Origin: Mycolicibacterium arenosum
GTDB lineage: Bacteria; Actinomycetota; Actinomycetes; Mycobacteriales; Mycobacteriaceae
Assembly (NCBI RefSeq): GCF_024320865.1
Contig: NZ_JANDBD010000008.1
Coordinates: forward strand, 301,730 to 365,729
Direction: 5' to 3'
DNA length: 64,000 bases
Numbering within the stretch: the stretch's first letter is position 1; the number at the start of each line of letters is the position of its first letter. The notes below the pieces were generated by a model that searched no databases, was not told the origin of the DNA, and saw only the letters and a list, made by a program, of their open reading frames with translations. Positions 15,224 through 23,964 of the stretch are shown here, piece after piece. The position numbers and the translations under genes were made by a program.

Positions 15224-16536
15224 TGACCGGACAGGAACACTCCCCCGAGACCGTGATAACCGTCGGCGGGGAGGACTGGAACGACGTGGTCAAGGCCGCA
15301 CAGGACAGTTCCGTCGCGGGTGAGCGCATCGTCGTCAACATGGGCCCGCAGCACCCGTCCACGCACGGCGTGCTGCGCTTGATCCTCGAGATCGAGGGCG
15401 AGACCATCACCGAGGCCCGCTGCGGAATCGGCTATCTGCACACCGGAATCGAGAAGAACCTCGAATACCGGACGTGGACTCAGGGCGTCACGTTCGTCAC
15501 CCGGATGGACTACCTGTCGCCGTTCTTCAACGAGACCGCCTACTGCCTGGGTGTCGAGAAACTGCTCGGCGTCACCGACGAGATCCCCGAGCGCGCCAGC
15601 GTCATCCGCGTCCTGCTCATGGAGCTCAACCGGATCTCCAGCCATCTCGTCGCATTGGCCACCGGCGGAATGGAACTCGGCGCGATGTCGGCGATGTTCT
15701 TCGGCTTCCTGGGCCGCGAGCAGATTCTTTCGGTGTTCGAGACCATCACCGGGCTGCGGATGAACCACGCGTACATCCGGCCCGGCGGGTTGGCGGCCGA
15801 CTTGCCCGACGAGGCGATGCCGCTGCTGCGCGAACTGCTGCGCACCATGCCGACGAAGCTCGACGACCTCGAGTCGCTGCTCAGGGAGAACTACATCTGG
15901 AAGGCCCGCACCGTCGGCGTCGGCTACCTGGATCTGACGGGGTGCATGGCACTCGGGATCACCGGTCCGGTGCTGCGGTCGACGGGGTTGCCGCACGATC
16001 TGCGGCGGGCCCAACCGTACTGCGGGTACGAGCACTACGAGTTCGACGTCGTCACCGACGATCAGTGTGACGCCTACGGTCGCTACCTGATCCGGGTCGG
16101 CGAGATGAGGGAGTCGCTGAAGATCGTCGAGCAGTGCATGGACAGGCTGCGGCCGGGGCCGGTGATGATCACCGACAAGAAGCTGGCCTGGCCCGCCGAC
16201 CTCAAGCTGGGCCCCGACGGGCTGGGAAACTCCCCCGAACACATCGCCAAGATCATGGGTTCGTCGATGGAGGCGCTGATCCACCACTTCAAACTGGTGA
16301 CCGAGGGCATCCGGGTACCCGCAGGGCAGGTGTACACCGCGGTGGAGTCGCCGCGAGGCGAACTCGGCGTGCACATGGTCAGTGACGGCGGCACGCGGCC
16401 GTACCGCGTGCACTACCGCGATCCGTCGTTCACGAATCTGCAGGCGGTGGCGGCCATGTGCGAGGGCGCGATGGTGGCCGATGCGATCTCCGCGATCGCG
16501 TCGATCGACCCGGTGATGGGAGGCGTTGACCGATGA
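15223..16536 (+). CDS. nuoD: NADH-quinone oxidoreductase subunit D
   Basis: A 437-residue 49-kDa-type subunit that lines the quinone site beside NuoB. Its ATG shares one base with the nuoC stop (TGATG). Family marks are NMGPQHPSTHGVLRL near residue 42, GYLHTGIEKN, and the C-terminal RVHYRDPSFTNLQA and DPVMGGVDR ending. All expected regions are present with no breaks. Confidence 0.97.
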   Translation: MTGQEHSPETVITVGGEDWNDVVKAAQDSSVAGERIVVNMGPQHPSTHGVLRLILEIEGETITEARCGIGYLHTGIEKNLEYRTWTQGVTFVTRMDYLSPFFNETAYCLGVEKLLGVTDEIPERASVIRVLLMELNRISSHLVALATGGMELGAMSAMFFGFLGREQILSVFETITGLRMNHAYIRPGGLAADLPDEAMPLLRELLRTMPTKLDDLESLLRENYIWKARTVGVGYLDLTGCMALGITGPVLRSTGLPHDLRRAQPYCGYEHYEFDVVTDDQCDAYGRYLIRVGEMRESLKIVEQCMDRLRPGPVMITDKKLAWPADLKLGPDGLGNSPEHIAKIMGSSMEALIHHFKLVTEGIRVPAGQVYTAVESPRGELGVHMVSDGGTRPYRVHYRDPSFTNLQAVAAMCEGAMVADAISAIASIDPVMGGVDR

Positions 16537-16564
16537 GCGCTTGCGCGAAGAGGAGAGTGCACAG

Positions 16565-17407
16565 GTGACTGTGGTTGAACTGCGGCTGGGGCCTCGCCCG
16601 GACGAACCGGGGCCGCCCATCAGTGCCGGCCCGCAGTCGTATCCGGCCGACGTATCAGCGCGACTGGCTGCCGACGCCGCCGTCGTCGTCGCGCGCTACC
16701 CGGAGGCGCGATCGGCACTTCTGCCGCTGCTGCACCTGGTGCAGTCCGAGGACGGCTACCTCACCCCGGCCGGAATCGCCTTCTGCGCAGAGCAGTTGAA
16801 CCTCAGTCCCGCGGAGGTCACCGCCGTCGCGACGTTCTACTCGATGTACCGGCGTACGCCGACCGGCGAGTACCTCGTCGGGGTCTGCACCAACACGCTG
16901 TGCGCGGTCATGGGCGGCGACGCCATCCTGGAGGTGCTCGAGGAGCACCTCGGTGTGCACGCCGGCGGGACCACGTCCGACGGCACGGTCACCCTCGAGC
17001 ACGTCGAGTGCAACGCCGCCTGCGACTACGCGCCGGTGGTGATGGTCAACTGGGAGTTCTTCGACAACCAGACGCCCTCGACCGCAAGGGAACTCGTCGA
17101 CGAATTGCGCGAAGGGGCGACGGTGACACCCACCAGGGGTGCGCCGCTGTGCACGTTCAAGCAGACCGCGCGGATCCTCGCCGGCTTCCCGGACGAGCGC
17201 CCCGGCGCCAACGACGGGGTGCCCGGCGATGCGACGCTCGCGGGTCTGCGGATCGCTCGCGAGCGCGGCATGACCGCGCCGGACGTCGGACAGCAGGCCG
17301 AAGTACCGGGCCCCGACGACGAGAAGATCACCGAGGAGACCCTCCGCAACGAACCCGCGCCGGCACCGTCGGCCGACCTGCCTCCGAAGAACGGGGACCG
17401 CGCGTGA
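16565..17407 (+). CDS. nuoE: NADH-quinone oxidoreductase subunit E
   Basis: A 280-residue 24-kDa-type subunit binding a [2Fe-2S] cluster (N1a) through Cys108 and Cys113 (GVCTNTLC) and Cys149 and Cys153 (VECNAACD). GTG 16565 is preferred: it is preceded by GAGGAGAG and gives an N-terminus (MTVVELRLGPRPDEPG) like the mycobacterial homologue; a TTG 13 codons upstream is the alternative. A proline- and acid-rich tail follows residue 220, as in other mycobacteria. The short stretch after nuoD contains a GCGC-TT-GCGC inverted repeat. Confidence 0.93.
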   Translation: MTVVELRLGPRPDEPGPPISAGPQSYPADVSARLAADAAVVVARYPEARSALLPLLHLVQSEDGYLTPAGIAFCAEQLNLSPAEVTAVATFYSMYRRTPTGEYLVGVCTNTLCAVMGGDAILEVLEEHLGVHAGGTTSDGTVTLEHVECNAACDYAPVVMVNWEFFDNQTPSTARELVDELREGATVTPTRGAPLCTFKQTARILAGFPDERPGANDGVPGDATLAGLRIARERGMTAPDVGQQAEVPGPDDEKITEETLRNEPAPAPSADLPPKNGDRA

Positions 17408-18696
17408 CCCTGACCCCCGTCCTGAGCGCCCACTGGGACGACGCCGACTCCTGGACGCTGGACGGCTATCGGCGGCACGGCGGCTACCAGGCCCTGCAGG
17501 CGGCGCTCGCGATGACCCCCGACGATCTGATCGCCCTGGTGAAGGACTCCGGACTGCGCGGGCGCGGCGGCGCGGGCTTTCCGACCGGACAGAAGTGGTC
17601 GTTCATTCCGCAGGGTGGCGACGGGCCGGGGGCGAAGCCGAAGTACCTGGTGATCAACGCCGATGAGTCGGAACCCGGTACGTGCAAGGACATTCCGCTG
17701 ATGATGGCTAATCCGCACGTGCTGGTCGAGGGTGCGATCATCGCCGCCTACGCGATTCGGGCCAAGCACGCGTTCATCTACGTGCGTGGCGAGGTGGTGC
17801 CGGTGCTGCGCCGGCTCCAGGGCGCCGTCGCCGAGGCGTACGAAGCCGGATACCTCGGCAACGGCGTCGACCTGGTGGTGCACGCCGGGGCGGGCGCTTA
17901 CATCTGCGGCGAGGAGACCGCGCTGCTGGACTCGCTGGAGGGCAGGCGGGGCCAGCCTCGACTGCGACCGCCGTTTCCCGCGGTCGCCGGTCTCTACGCG
18001 TGCCCCACGGTCGTGAACAACGTCGAATCGATCGCCAGCGTGCCCGCGGTGGTGCGCGGCGGCATCGACTGGTTCAAGTCGATGGGTTCGGAGAAGTCAC
18101 CGGGCTTCACGCTGTACTCGCTGTCGGGCCACGTCACCACGCCGGGCCAGTACGAGGCGCCGCTGGGCGTCACGCTGCGCGAACTCCTCGAACTCGCGGG
18201 CGGCGTCCGGGCCGGCCACGAGCTCAAGTTCTGGACGCCCGGCGGGTCGTCGACACCCCTGCTGACCGCCGAACACCTCGATGTGCCATTGGATTACGAG
18301 AATATGGCCAAGGTCGGCTCCATGCTGGGCACCAAGGCGCTGCAGATCTTCGACGAGACCACCTGCGTCGTACGTGCGGTGCGCCGCTGGACTCAGTTCT
18401 ACGCGCACGAATCGTGCGGCAAGTGCACGCCGTGTCGCGAGGGCACCTACTGGCTGGCGCAGATCTACGCCCGCCTCGAGGAGGGCAACGCCGCCGAGGC
18501 CGACGTGCAGAAACTGCTCGACATCTCGGACTCGATCTTCGGCAAGTCGTTCTGCGCACTCGGCGACGGTGCCGCGAGCCCGATCCTGTCCTCCATCAAG
18601 CACTTCCGGGACGAGTATCTCGCCCACCTCGACGGCGGCTGCCCGTTCGACCCGCATGCGTCGACCCTGTTCGCGGCTGAGGAGGCCATGGCGTGA
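17404..18696 (+). CDS. nuoF: NADH-quinone oxidoreductase subunit F
   Basis: A 430-residue 51-kDa subunit that binds NADH and FMN and passes electrons to cluster N3. It starts with a GTGA overlap on nuoE. The glycine-rich GLRGRGGAGFPTGQKW (residues 50-65) forms the nucleotide site, AYICGEETALLDSLEG the FMN region, and Cys338, Cys341 and Cys344 (SCGKCTPCREG) with Cys384 hold the cluster. Confidence 0.97.
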   Translation: MTLTPVLSAHWDDADSWTLDGYRRHGGYQALQAALAMTPDDLIALVKDSGLRGRGGAGFPTGQKWSFIPQGGDGPGAKPKYLVINADESEPGTCKDIPLMMANPHVLVEGAIIAAYAIRAKHAFIYVRGEVVPVLRRLQGAVAEAYEAGYLGNGVDLVVHAGAGAYICGEETALLDSLEGRRGQPRLRPPFPAVAGLYACPTVVNNVESIASVPAVVRGGIDWFKSMGSEKSPGFTLYSLSGHVTTPGQYEAPLGVTLRELLELAGGVRAGHELKFWTPGGSSTPLLTAEHLDVPLDYENMAKVGSMLGTKALQIFDETTCVVRAVRRWTQFYAHESCGKCTPCREGTYWLAQIYARLEEGNAAEADVQKLLDISDSIFGKSFCALGDGAASPILSSIKHFRDEYLAHLDGGCPFDPHASTLFAAEEAMA

Positions 18697-21098
18697 CCAC
18701 GGCGGAGGACAGAGCAGACAAGGCCGACAAGCAGGCGCCGGTCGACGTCGAGATGGTGTCGCTCACCATCGACGACCATCGGATCAGTGTTCCGAAGGGC
18801 ACGTTGGTGATTCGCGCCGCCGAGCTGATGGGCATCCAGATCCCCAGGTTCTGCGATCACCCGCTGCTCGACCCCGTCGGCGCGTGCAGGCAGTGCCTCG
18901 TCGAGGTGGAAGGCCAGCGCAAACCGATGGCGTCCTGCACCATCACCGTCACCCCCGACATGGTGGTGCGCACCCAGCACACGTCGGAGTCCGCCGACAA
19001 GGCGCAGCACGGCGTGATGGAACTGCTGCTGATCAACCACCCGCTGGACTGCCCGGTGTGCGACAAGGGCGGCGAGTGCCCGCTGCAGAACCAGGCGATG
19101 TCCAACGGGCGGGCGGAAACCCGGTTCGAGGACGTCAAGCGGACCTTCCCCAAGCCCATCAACCTCTCCGCCCAGGTGCTGCTGGACCGCGAACGCTGCG
19201 TGCTGTGCGCACGCTGCACGCGCTTCTCCAACCAGATCGCCGGCGATCCGTTCATCGAGTTGCTGGAACGCGGTGCGCTGCAACAGGTCGGCATCGCCAC
19301 CGATACCCCGTTCGACTCGTACTTCTCGGGCAACACCGTGCAGATCTGTCCGGTCGGCGCCCTCACCGGGACCGCCTACCGCTTCCGCGCCAGGCCGTTC
19401 GACCTGGTGTCCTCGCCGAGCGTCTGCGAGCACTGCGCGTCGGGGTGTGCGCAGCGCACCGATCACCGCCGCGGAAAAGTGCTGCGGCGCTTGGCCGGTG
19501 ACGATCCCGAGGTCAACGAGGAGTGGAACTGCGACAAGGGTCGCTGGGCGTTCGCGTACGGCAGTAGGGGCGATCGCATCGCGACACCGCTTGTGCGCGA
19601 CCCCGACGGCACCCAGCGGCCCGCCTCCTGGTCGGAGGCCGTCGCCGTCGCCGTGCGCGGCCTCACCGGGTCCGACACGACGGCCGGCGTCCTGGTGGGT
19701 GGTCGCGTCACCCTCGAGGACGCCTACGCCTACGCGAAGTTCGCCCGGATCGTGCTGGGCACCAACGACATCGACTTCCGCAGTCGCCCGCACTCCGAGG
19801 AGGAGTCCGCCTTCCTCGCCGCCACCGTCGCCGGGCGTGCGCTCGAGGTCACCTACGCCGATCTGGAAACGGCGCCCGCGGTCCTGCTCATCGGCTTCGA
19901 GCCCGAGGAGGAATCGCCGATCGTCTTCCTGCGCCTGCGCAAGACGTTCCGCAAGCGCGGGCTGCCGATCAGCTCTCTCGCGCCGTTCGCCAGCCGCGGG
20001 CTCACGAAGCTGGGCGGCACCCTCGTCCCGGTAGCACCCGGTGGCGAGGCCGCCGCCCTCGACGGGATCGACGCCGACGACATCGCACCGGGCACGATCG
20101 TCCTCGTCGGTGAGCGGCTGGCCACCTCGCCCGGCGCGTACTCCGCCGTACTCCGGCTGGCGGCGCGGACCGAAGCGAGAATCGGCTGGGTGCCGCGGCG
20201 TGCGGGCGACCGGGGTGCGCTGGAAGCCGGTGCACTGCCGAATCTCCTACCCGGCGGGCGTCCACTCGACGACGCCGAGGCGCGGGCCGAGGTCGCACGG
20301 GCCTGGCATGTCGACGACGTGCCGTCGACACCGGGACGCGACACCTCGGGCATCCTCGCCGCGGCTGCCGACGGCTCGCTCGGCGCACTGCTCGTCGGCG
20401 GAGTGGAGATCGACGACCTGCCCGACCCCGCCGGTGCGCTCGCCGCGCTCGACGCCGCCGGCTTCGTGGTGAGCCTCGAACTGCGCCACAGCGCCGTGAC
20501 CGAACGCGCCGACGTCGTGTTCCCCGTCGCCCCGGTGGCGGAGAAAGCGGGCACGTTCGTCAACTGGGAGGGGCGCGTTCGCCCGTTCGAACCCGCACTA
20601 CCTCCCACCGCCACCGCCGACGTCCGCGTCCTGGCCGCTCTCGCCGACGAACTCGGCATCGACGTCGCGCTGCGCGACGCGGCCACGGTGCGTAGCGAGC
20701 ACGCCCGCCTCGGCGGGTGGCGCGGTGCTCCGGCCACCGCACCCGATGTCGCCGCACCGGAACCCGCGAGCCCCGCAGCGGGCCAGGCGGTGCTGGCGGG
20801 GTGGCGGATGCTGCTCGACTCGGGTCGCCTGCAGGATGGTGAGCCGCACCTGGCGGGCACGGCGCGACCCGTCATCGCCCGGCTCTCGGCGAGCACGGCC
20901 GCCGAGATCGGCACCGCCGACGGCGAACCCGTCACGGTGCGCACGCCGAACGGCTCGATCACGCTGCCACTCGAGGTGACCGACATGCCCGATCGCGTCG
21001 TCTGGCTGCCGCTGAACTCCCCCGGCTCGCAGGTGCACGCCACGCTGCGAGCGTCGGTCGGCGACGTGGTCGCCATTGAAGCGGGTGATCGCGCATGA
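18693..21098 (+). CDS. nuoG: NADH-quinone oxidoreductase subunit G
   Basis: An 801-residue subunit, GTG start overlapping nuoF by four bases. The N-terminal ferredoxin-like domain has Cys54, Cys65, Cys68 and Cys82 for a [2Fe-2S] cluster. It is followed by the HPLDCPVCDKGGECPL and ERCVLCARCTRF regions for [4Fe-4S] clusters and the molybdopterin-fold domain, where CEHCASGC could carry the additional N7-type cluster. Length agrees with mycobacterial NuoG. The last 300 residues are more variable and alanine-rich. Confidence 0.96.
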   Translation: MTTAEDRADKADKQAPVDVEMVSLTIDDHRISVPKGTLVIRAAELMGIQIPRFCDHPLLDPVGACRQCLVEVEGQRKPMASCTITVTPDMVVRTQHTSESADKAQHGVMELLLINHPLDCPVCDKGGECPLQNQAMSNGRAETRFEDVKRTFPKPINLSAQVLLDRERCVLCARCTRFSNQIAGDPFIELLERGALQQVGIATDTPFDSYFSGNTVQICPVGALTGTAYRFRARPFDLVSSPSVCEHCASGCAQRTDHRRGKVLRRLAGDDPEVNEEWNCDKGRWAFAYGSRGDRIATPLVRDPDGTQRPASWSEAVAVAVRGLTGSDTTAGVLVGGRVTLEDAYAYAKFARIVLGTNDIDFRSRPHSEEESAFLAATVAGRALEVTYADLETAPAVLLIGFEPEEESPIVFLRLRKTFRKRGLPISSLAPFASRGLTKLGGTLVPVAPGGEAAALDGIDADDIAPGTIVLVGERLATSPGAYSAVLRLAARTEARIGWVPRRAGDRGALEAGALPNLLPGGRPLDDAEARAEVARAWHVDDVPSTPGRDTSGILAAAADGSLGALLVGGVEIDDLPDPAGALAALDAAGFVVSLELRHSAVTERADVVFPVAPVAEKAGTFVNWEGRVRPFEPALPPTATADVRVLAALADELGIDVALRDAATVRSEHARLGGWRGAPATAPDVAAPEPASPAAGQAVLAGWRMLLDSGRLQDGEPHLAGTARPVIARLSASTAAEIGTADGEPVTVRTPNGSITLPLEVTDMPDRVVWLPLNSPGSQVHATLRASVGDVVAIEAGDRA

Positions 21099-22315
21099 CC
21101 TACCCGAGCCTGACGGACTTCGGTCACGACCCGTGGTGGCTGGTGCTGGCCAAGTCGCTGTTCATCTTCGTGTTCCTCCTCCTCACCGTGCTGGTGGCGA
21201 TCCTGGTCGAGCGAAAGGTGCTCGGCTGGATGCAGTTCCGGCCGGGACCCAACCGGGTGGGTCCCTGGGGACTCCTGCAGAGCCTGGCCGACGGCGTCAA
21301 GCTGGCACTCAAGGAGGGACTGATCCCCGCGGGCGTCGACAAGCCCATCTACCTTCTCGCGCCGATCATCTCGGTGGTCCCCGCGATCATGGCGTTCGCG
21401 GTGATCCCGATGGGCGGCATGGTCAGCGTGTTCGGCCACGAGACGCCGCTGCAGCTGACCGATCTCCCCGTCGCCGTGCTGTACATCCTCGCGGTGACGT
21501 CCATCGGCGTCTACGGGATCGTGCTGGCGGGCTGGGCGTCCGGTTCCACCTATCCGCTGCTCGGCGGGCTGCGCTCGAGCGCCCAGGTGATCTCCTACGA
21601 GATCGCGATGGCGCTGTGCTTCGCCGCGGTCTTCCTGTACGCCGGCACGATGTCGACATCCGAGATCGTCGCCAAGCAGCAGGACCTCTGGTACATCTTC
21701 CTGCTGCTTCCGTCGTTCCTGATCTACGTGACGTCGATGGTCGGCGAAACCAATCGGGCGCCATTCGATCTGCCCGAGGCAGAGGGCGAACTCGTCGGCG
21801 GCTTCCACACCGAGTACTCGTCGCTGGGCTTCGCGATCTTCATGCTGGCGGAGTACGTCAACATGACGACCGTGTCGGCGCTGGCCACCACCCTGTTCCT
21901 GGGTGGCTGGCAGGCGCCGTGGCCGATCAGCCTGTGGGAACCCTCCAACTCCGGCTGGTGGACCCTTCTTTGGTTTGTGGCGAAGGTGTGGATGTTCCTG
22001 TTCTTCTTCATGTGGCTGCGCGCCACGCTGCCGCGGATGCGCTACGACCAGTTCATGGGACTCGGGTGGAAGGTACTCATCCCGATCTCGCTGGCCTGGA
22101 TCATGACGGTCGCCGTGGTGCGAACGCTCCGCACCGAGGGCTACAGCGGCTGGGCGGCGTTCCTCGTCATCGCCAGCGCGGCAGTGGGGGCCACGCTGGT
22201 CTTCTACCTCTGGCGAACGTTGCGCCGCAAGCAGATCCGCCTGGACCTTCCCCAAGCCGATACGGGCGCGTTCCCCATTCCGCCGATCCCCGCGAAGGAC
22301 ACCACCCATGCCTAA
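21095..22315 (+). CDS. nuoH: NADH-quinone oxidoreductase subunit H
   Basis: A 406-residue integral membrane subunit with about eight helices that closes the quinone tunnel. Signatures are ERKVLGWMQFRPGPNRVGPWG after the first helix and ETNRAPFDLPEAEGELVGGF in the middle. It starts with an ATGA overlap on nuoG. The C-terminal extension after about residue 385 is hydrophilic, as in other actinobacteria. Confidence 0.97.
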   Translation: MTYPSLTDFGHDPWWLVLAKSLFIFVFLLLTVLVAILVERKVLGWMQFRPGPNRVGPWGLLQSLADGVKLALKEGLIPAGVDKPIYLLAPIISVVPAIMAFAVIPMGGMVSVFGHETPLQLTDLPVAVLYILAVTSIGVYGIVLAGWASGSTYPLLGGLRSSAQVISYEIAMALCFAAVFLYAGTMSTSEIVAKQQDLWYIFLLLPSFLIYVTSMVGETNRAPFDLPEAEGELVGGFHTEYSSLGFAIFMLAEYVNMTTVSALATTLFLGGWQAPWPISLWEPSNSGWWTLLWFVAKVWMFLFFFMWLRATLPRMRYDQFMGLGWKVLIPISLAWIMTVAVVRTLRTEGYSGWAAFLVIASAAVGATLVFYLWRTLRRKQIRLDLPQADTGAFPIPPIPAKDTTHA

Positions 22316-22847
22316 GTTCCTCGACGCCATCGCCGGATTCGGTGTGACCTTCTCGACGATGTTCAAGAAGCGCGTCACCGAGGAGTATCCGGAGAAACCG
22401 GGCCCCACGGCGCTGCGCTATCACGGGAGACATCAGCTCAACCGCTACGCCGACGGCCTGGAGAAGTGCATCGGCTGCGAGCTGTGCGCGTGGGCGTGCC
22501 CCGCCGACGCGATCTTCGTCGAGGGCGCGGATAACACCGAAGCCGAACGCTTCTCGCCCGGCGAACGCTACGGCCGGGTGTACCAGATCAACTACCTGCG
22601 CTGCATCGGCTGCGGGCTGTGCATCGAGGCCTGCCCCACCCGAGCGCTGACGATGACCAACGACTACGAGATGGCCGACGACAACCGGTCGGATCTGATC
22701 TACGGCAAGGACAAGCTGCTCGCGCCGCTGCTGGCCGATATGACAGCGCCGCCGCACGCCATGGCCGAGGGCAGCACCGACGAGGACTACTACCGGGGCA
22801 ACATCACCGCCACCGGACTGGGCATCCCGAAGGTGCCGGCACGGTGA
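22308..22847 (+). CDS. nuoI: NADH-quinone oxidoreductase subunit I
   Basis: A 179-residue ferredoxin-like subunit with two [4Fe-4S] clusters (N6a and N6b): Cys54, 57, 60, 64 in CIGCELCAWACP and Cys99, 102, 105, 109 in CIGCGLCIEACP. It overlaps the end of nuoH by eight bases. The tail after residue 130 extends along the peripheral arm. Confidence 0.97.
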   Translation: MPKFLDAIAGFGVTFSTMFKKRVTEEYPEKPGPTALRYHGRHQLNRYADGLEKCIGCELCAWACPADAIFVEGADNTEAERFSPGERYGRVYQINYLRCIGCGLCIEACPTRALTMTNDYEMADDNRSDLIYGKDKLLAPLLADMTAPPHAMAEGSTDEDYYRGNITATGLGIPKVPAR

Positions 22848-22919
22848 CCACCGAGGACGACGACGAGTGAGGATCGCAGCGAGGAACGAGCGAGGACCGG
22901 AACGAGAAGGAGTCGAGAC
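22848..22919 (+). other. nuoI-nuoJ spacer with short direct repeats
   Basis: This 72-base spacer interrupts an otherwise tightly overlapped operon. It contains near-identical short repeats (GCGAGGAACGAGCGAGGA within 22874-22896) and ends with AAGGAG for nuoJ. No credible small gene or terminator is visible. Similar GAGCGAGG-rich linkers occur between mycobacterial genes, so this may be a spreading linker repeat or an mRNA processing site. Confidence 0.35.
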
Positions 22920-23666
22920 ATGACCACCGAAGCGGTGCTGTTCTGGGTGCTGGCCGTCGTCTCGGTCGCGGGAGCCGTCGGCATGGTGGCCGCGCCGAAA
23001 GCGGTGTACTCGGCGATGTTCCTGGCCTCCACGATGATCAGCCTGGCGATGCTCTACATCGCCCAGGACGCGGTGTTCCTGGGTGTCGTCCAGATCGTCG
23101 TCTACACCGGCGCGGTCATGATGCTGTTCCTGTTCGTGCTGATGCTCATCGGCGTCGACTCGGCCGACTCACTGGTGGAAACCATTCGCGGACAACGGTT
23201 CGCGGCGATCGGCGCGGGGCTGGCGTTCGGCATCCTACTCATCGCGGGCATCGGATCGGTCTCCACCAGCGGCTTCACCGGACTCACCGACGCGAACAGC
23301 GGCGGCAACGTCGAGGGCATCGCGGCACTGATCTTCACCCGCTACCTGTGGGCGTTCGAGCTCACCAGCGCACTGCTGATCACCGCCGCGCTGGGCGCCA
23401 TGGTGCTGGCCCACCGGGAGCGCTTCGACCGTCGCAAGTCTCAGCGCGAACTCGCCATCGAGCGCTTCGCGCCGGGTGGGCACCCCACCCCGCTGCCGAA
23501 TCCCGGTGTGTACGCACGGCACAACGCCGTCGACGTGCCCGCACGGCTACCCGACGGCTCCGATGCCGACGTCTCGGTGAGCGCGATCCTGCCGCGCCGT
23601 ACCGCAACGGCAGTGCACGGTAACGGCTCGAAGAACGGGGCGAACGAGAACGGGGCGAACGATTAA
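22920..23666 (+). CDS. nuoJ: NADH-quinone oxidoreductase subunit J
   Basis: A 248-residue membrane subunit with five helices in the first 170 residues, including the pi-bulge helix region IVVYTGAVMMLFLFVLMLIG. ATG 22920 follows AGAAGGAGTCGAGAC. The long hydrophilic tail ends with Asn- and Gly-rich residues (GNGSKNGANENGAND), echoing the low-complexity start of NuoC. The start of nuoK lies inside its stop region. Confidence 0.95.
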   Translation: MTTEAVLFWVLAVVSVAGAVGMVAAPKAVYSAMFLASTMISLAMLYIAQDAVFLGVVQIVVYTGAVMMLFLFVLMLIGVDSADSLVETIRGQRFAAIGAGLAFGILLIAGIGSVSTSGFTGLTDANSGGNVEGIAALIFTRYLWAFELTSALLITAALGAMVLAHRERFDRRKSQRELAIERFAPGGHPTPLPNPGVYARHNAVDVPARLPDGSDADVSVSAILPRRTATAVHGNGSKNGANENGAND

Positions 23667-23961
23667 TCCCGACAACTACCTGTACCTGTCCGCGCTGCTC
23701 TTCACGATCGGAGCGGCGGGAGTGCTGCTGCGGCGCAACGCCATCGTCATGTTCATGTGCGTCGAACTGATGCTCAACGCGGCGAACCTGGCGTTCGTCA
23801 CCTTCTCGCGGATGCACGGCCACCTCGACGGACAGGTCGTGGCCTTCTTCACGATGGTGGTGGCGGCCTGCGAAGTGGTGATCGGATTGGCGATCATCAT
23901 GACCATCTTCCGTGCCCGGCAGTCGGCCTCGGTCGACGCGGCGAACCTGCTGAAGCACTGA
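23662..23961 (+). CDS. nuoK: NADH-quinone oxidoreductase subunit K, apparent ATT start
   Basis: A 99-residue antiporter-like membrane subunit with three helices. The conserved N-terminus NPDNYLYLSALLFTIG must be translated to give the first helix, and the codon before it is ATT at 23662. No in-frame ATG, GTG or TTG is found in at least the 60 bases upstream; the first standard start downstream, GTG 23722, would remove helix one. With ATT the length equals the M. tuberculosis protein. The start overlaps the nuoJ stop by five bases, so translation is probably coupled. Later marks are IVMFMCVELMLNAANL with its key Glu and FFTMVVAACEVVIGLA. Confidence 0.9.
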   Translation: MNPDNYLYLSALLFTIGAAGVLLRRNAIVMFMCVELMLNAANLAFVTFSRMHGHLDGQVVAFFTMVVAACEVVIGLAIIMTIFRARQSASVDAANLLKH

Positions 23962-23964
23962 GAC

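Noticed and set aside
23722..23961. Short NuoK of 79 residues from GTG 23722
   Set aside because: It would lack the conserved first transmembrane helix; the ATT start gives the normal length.
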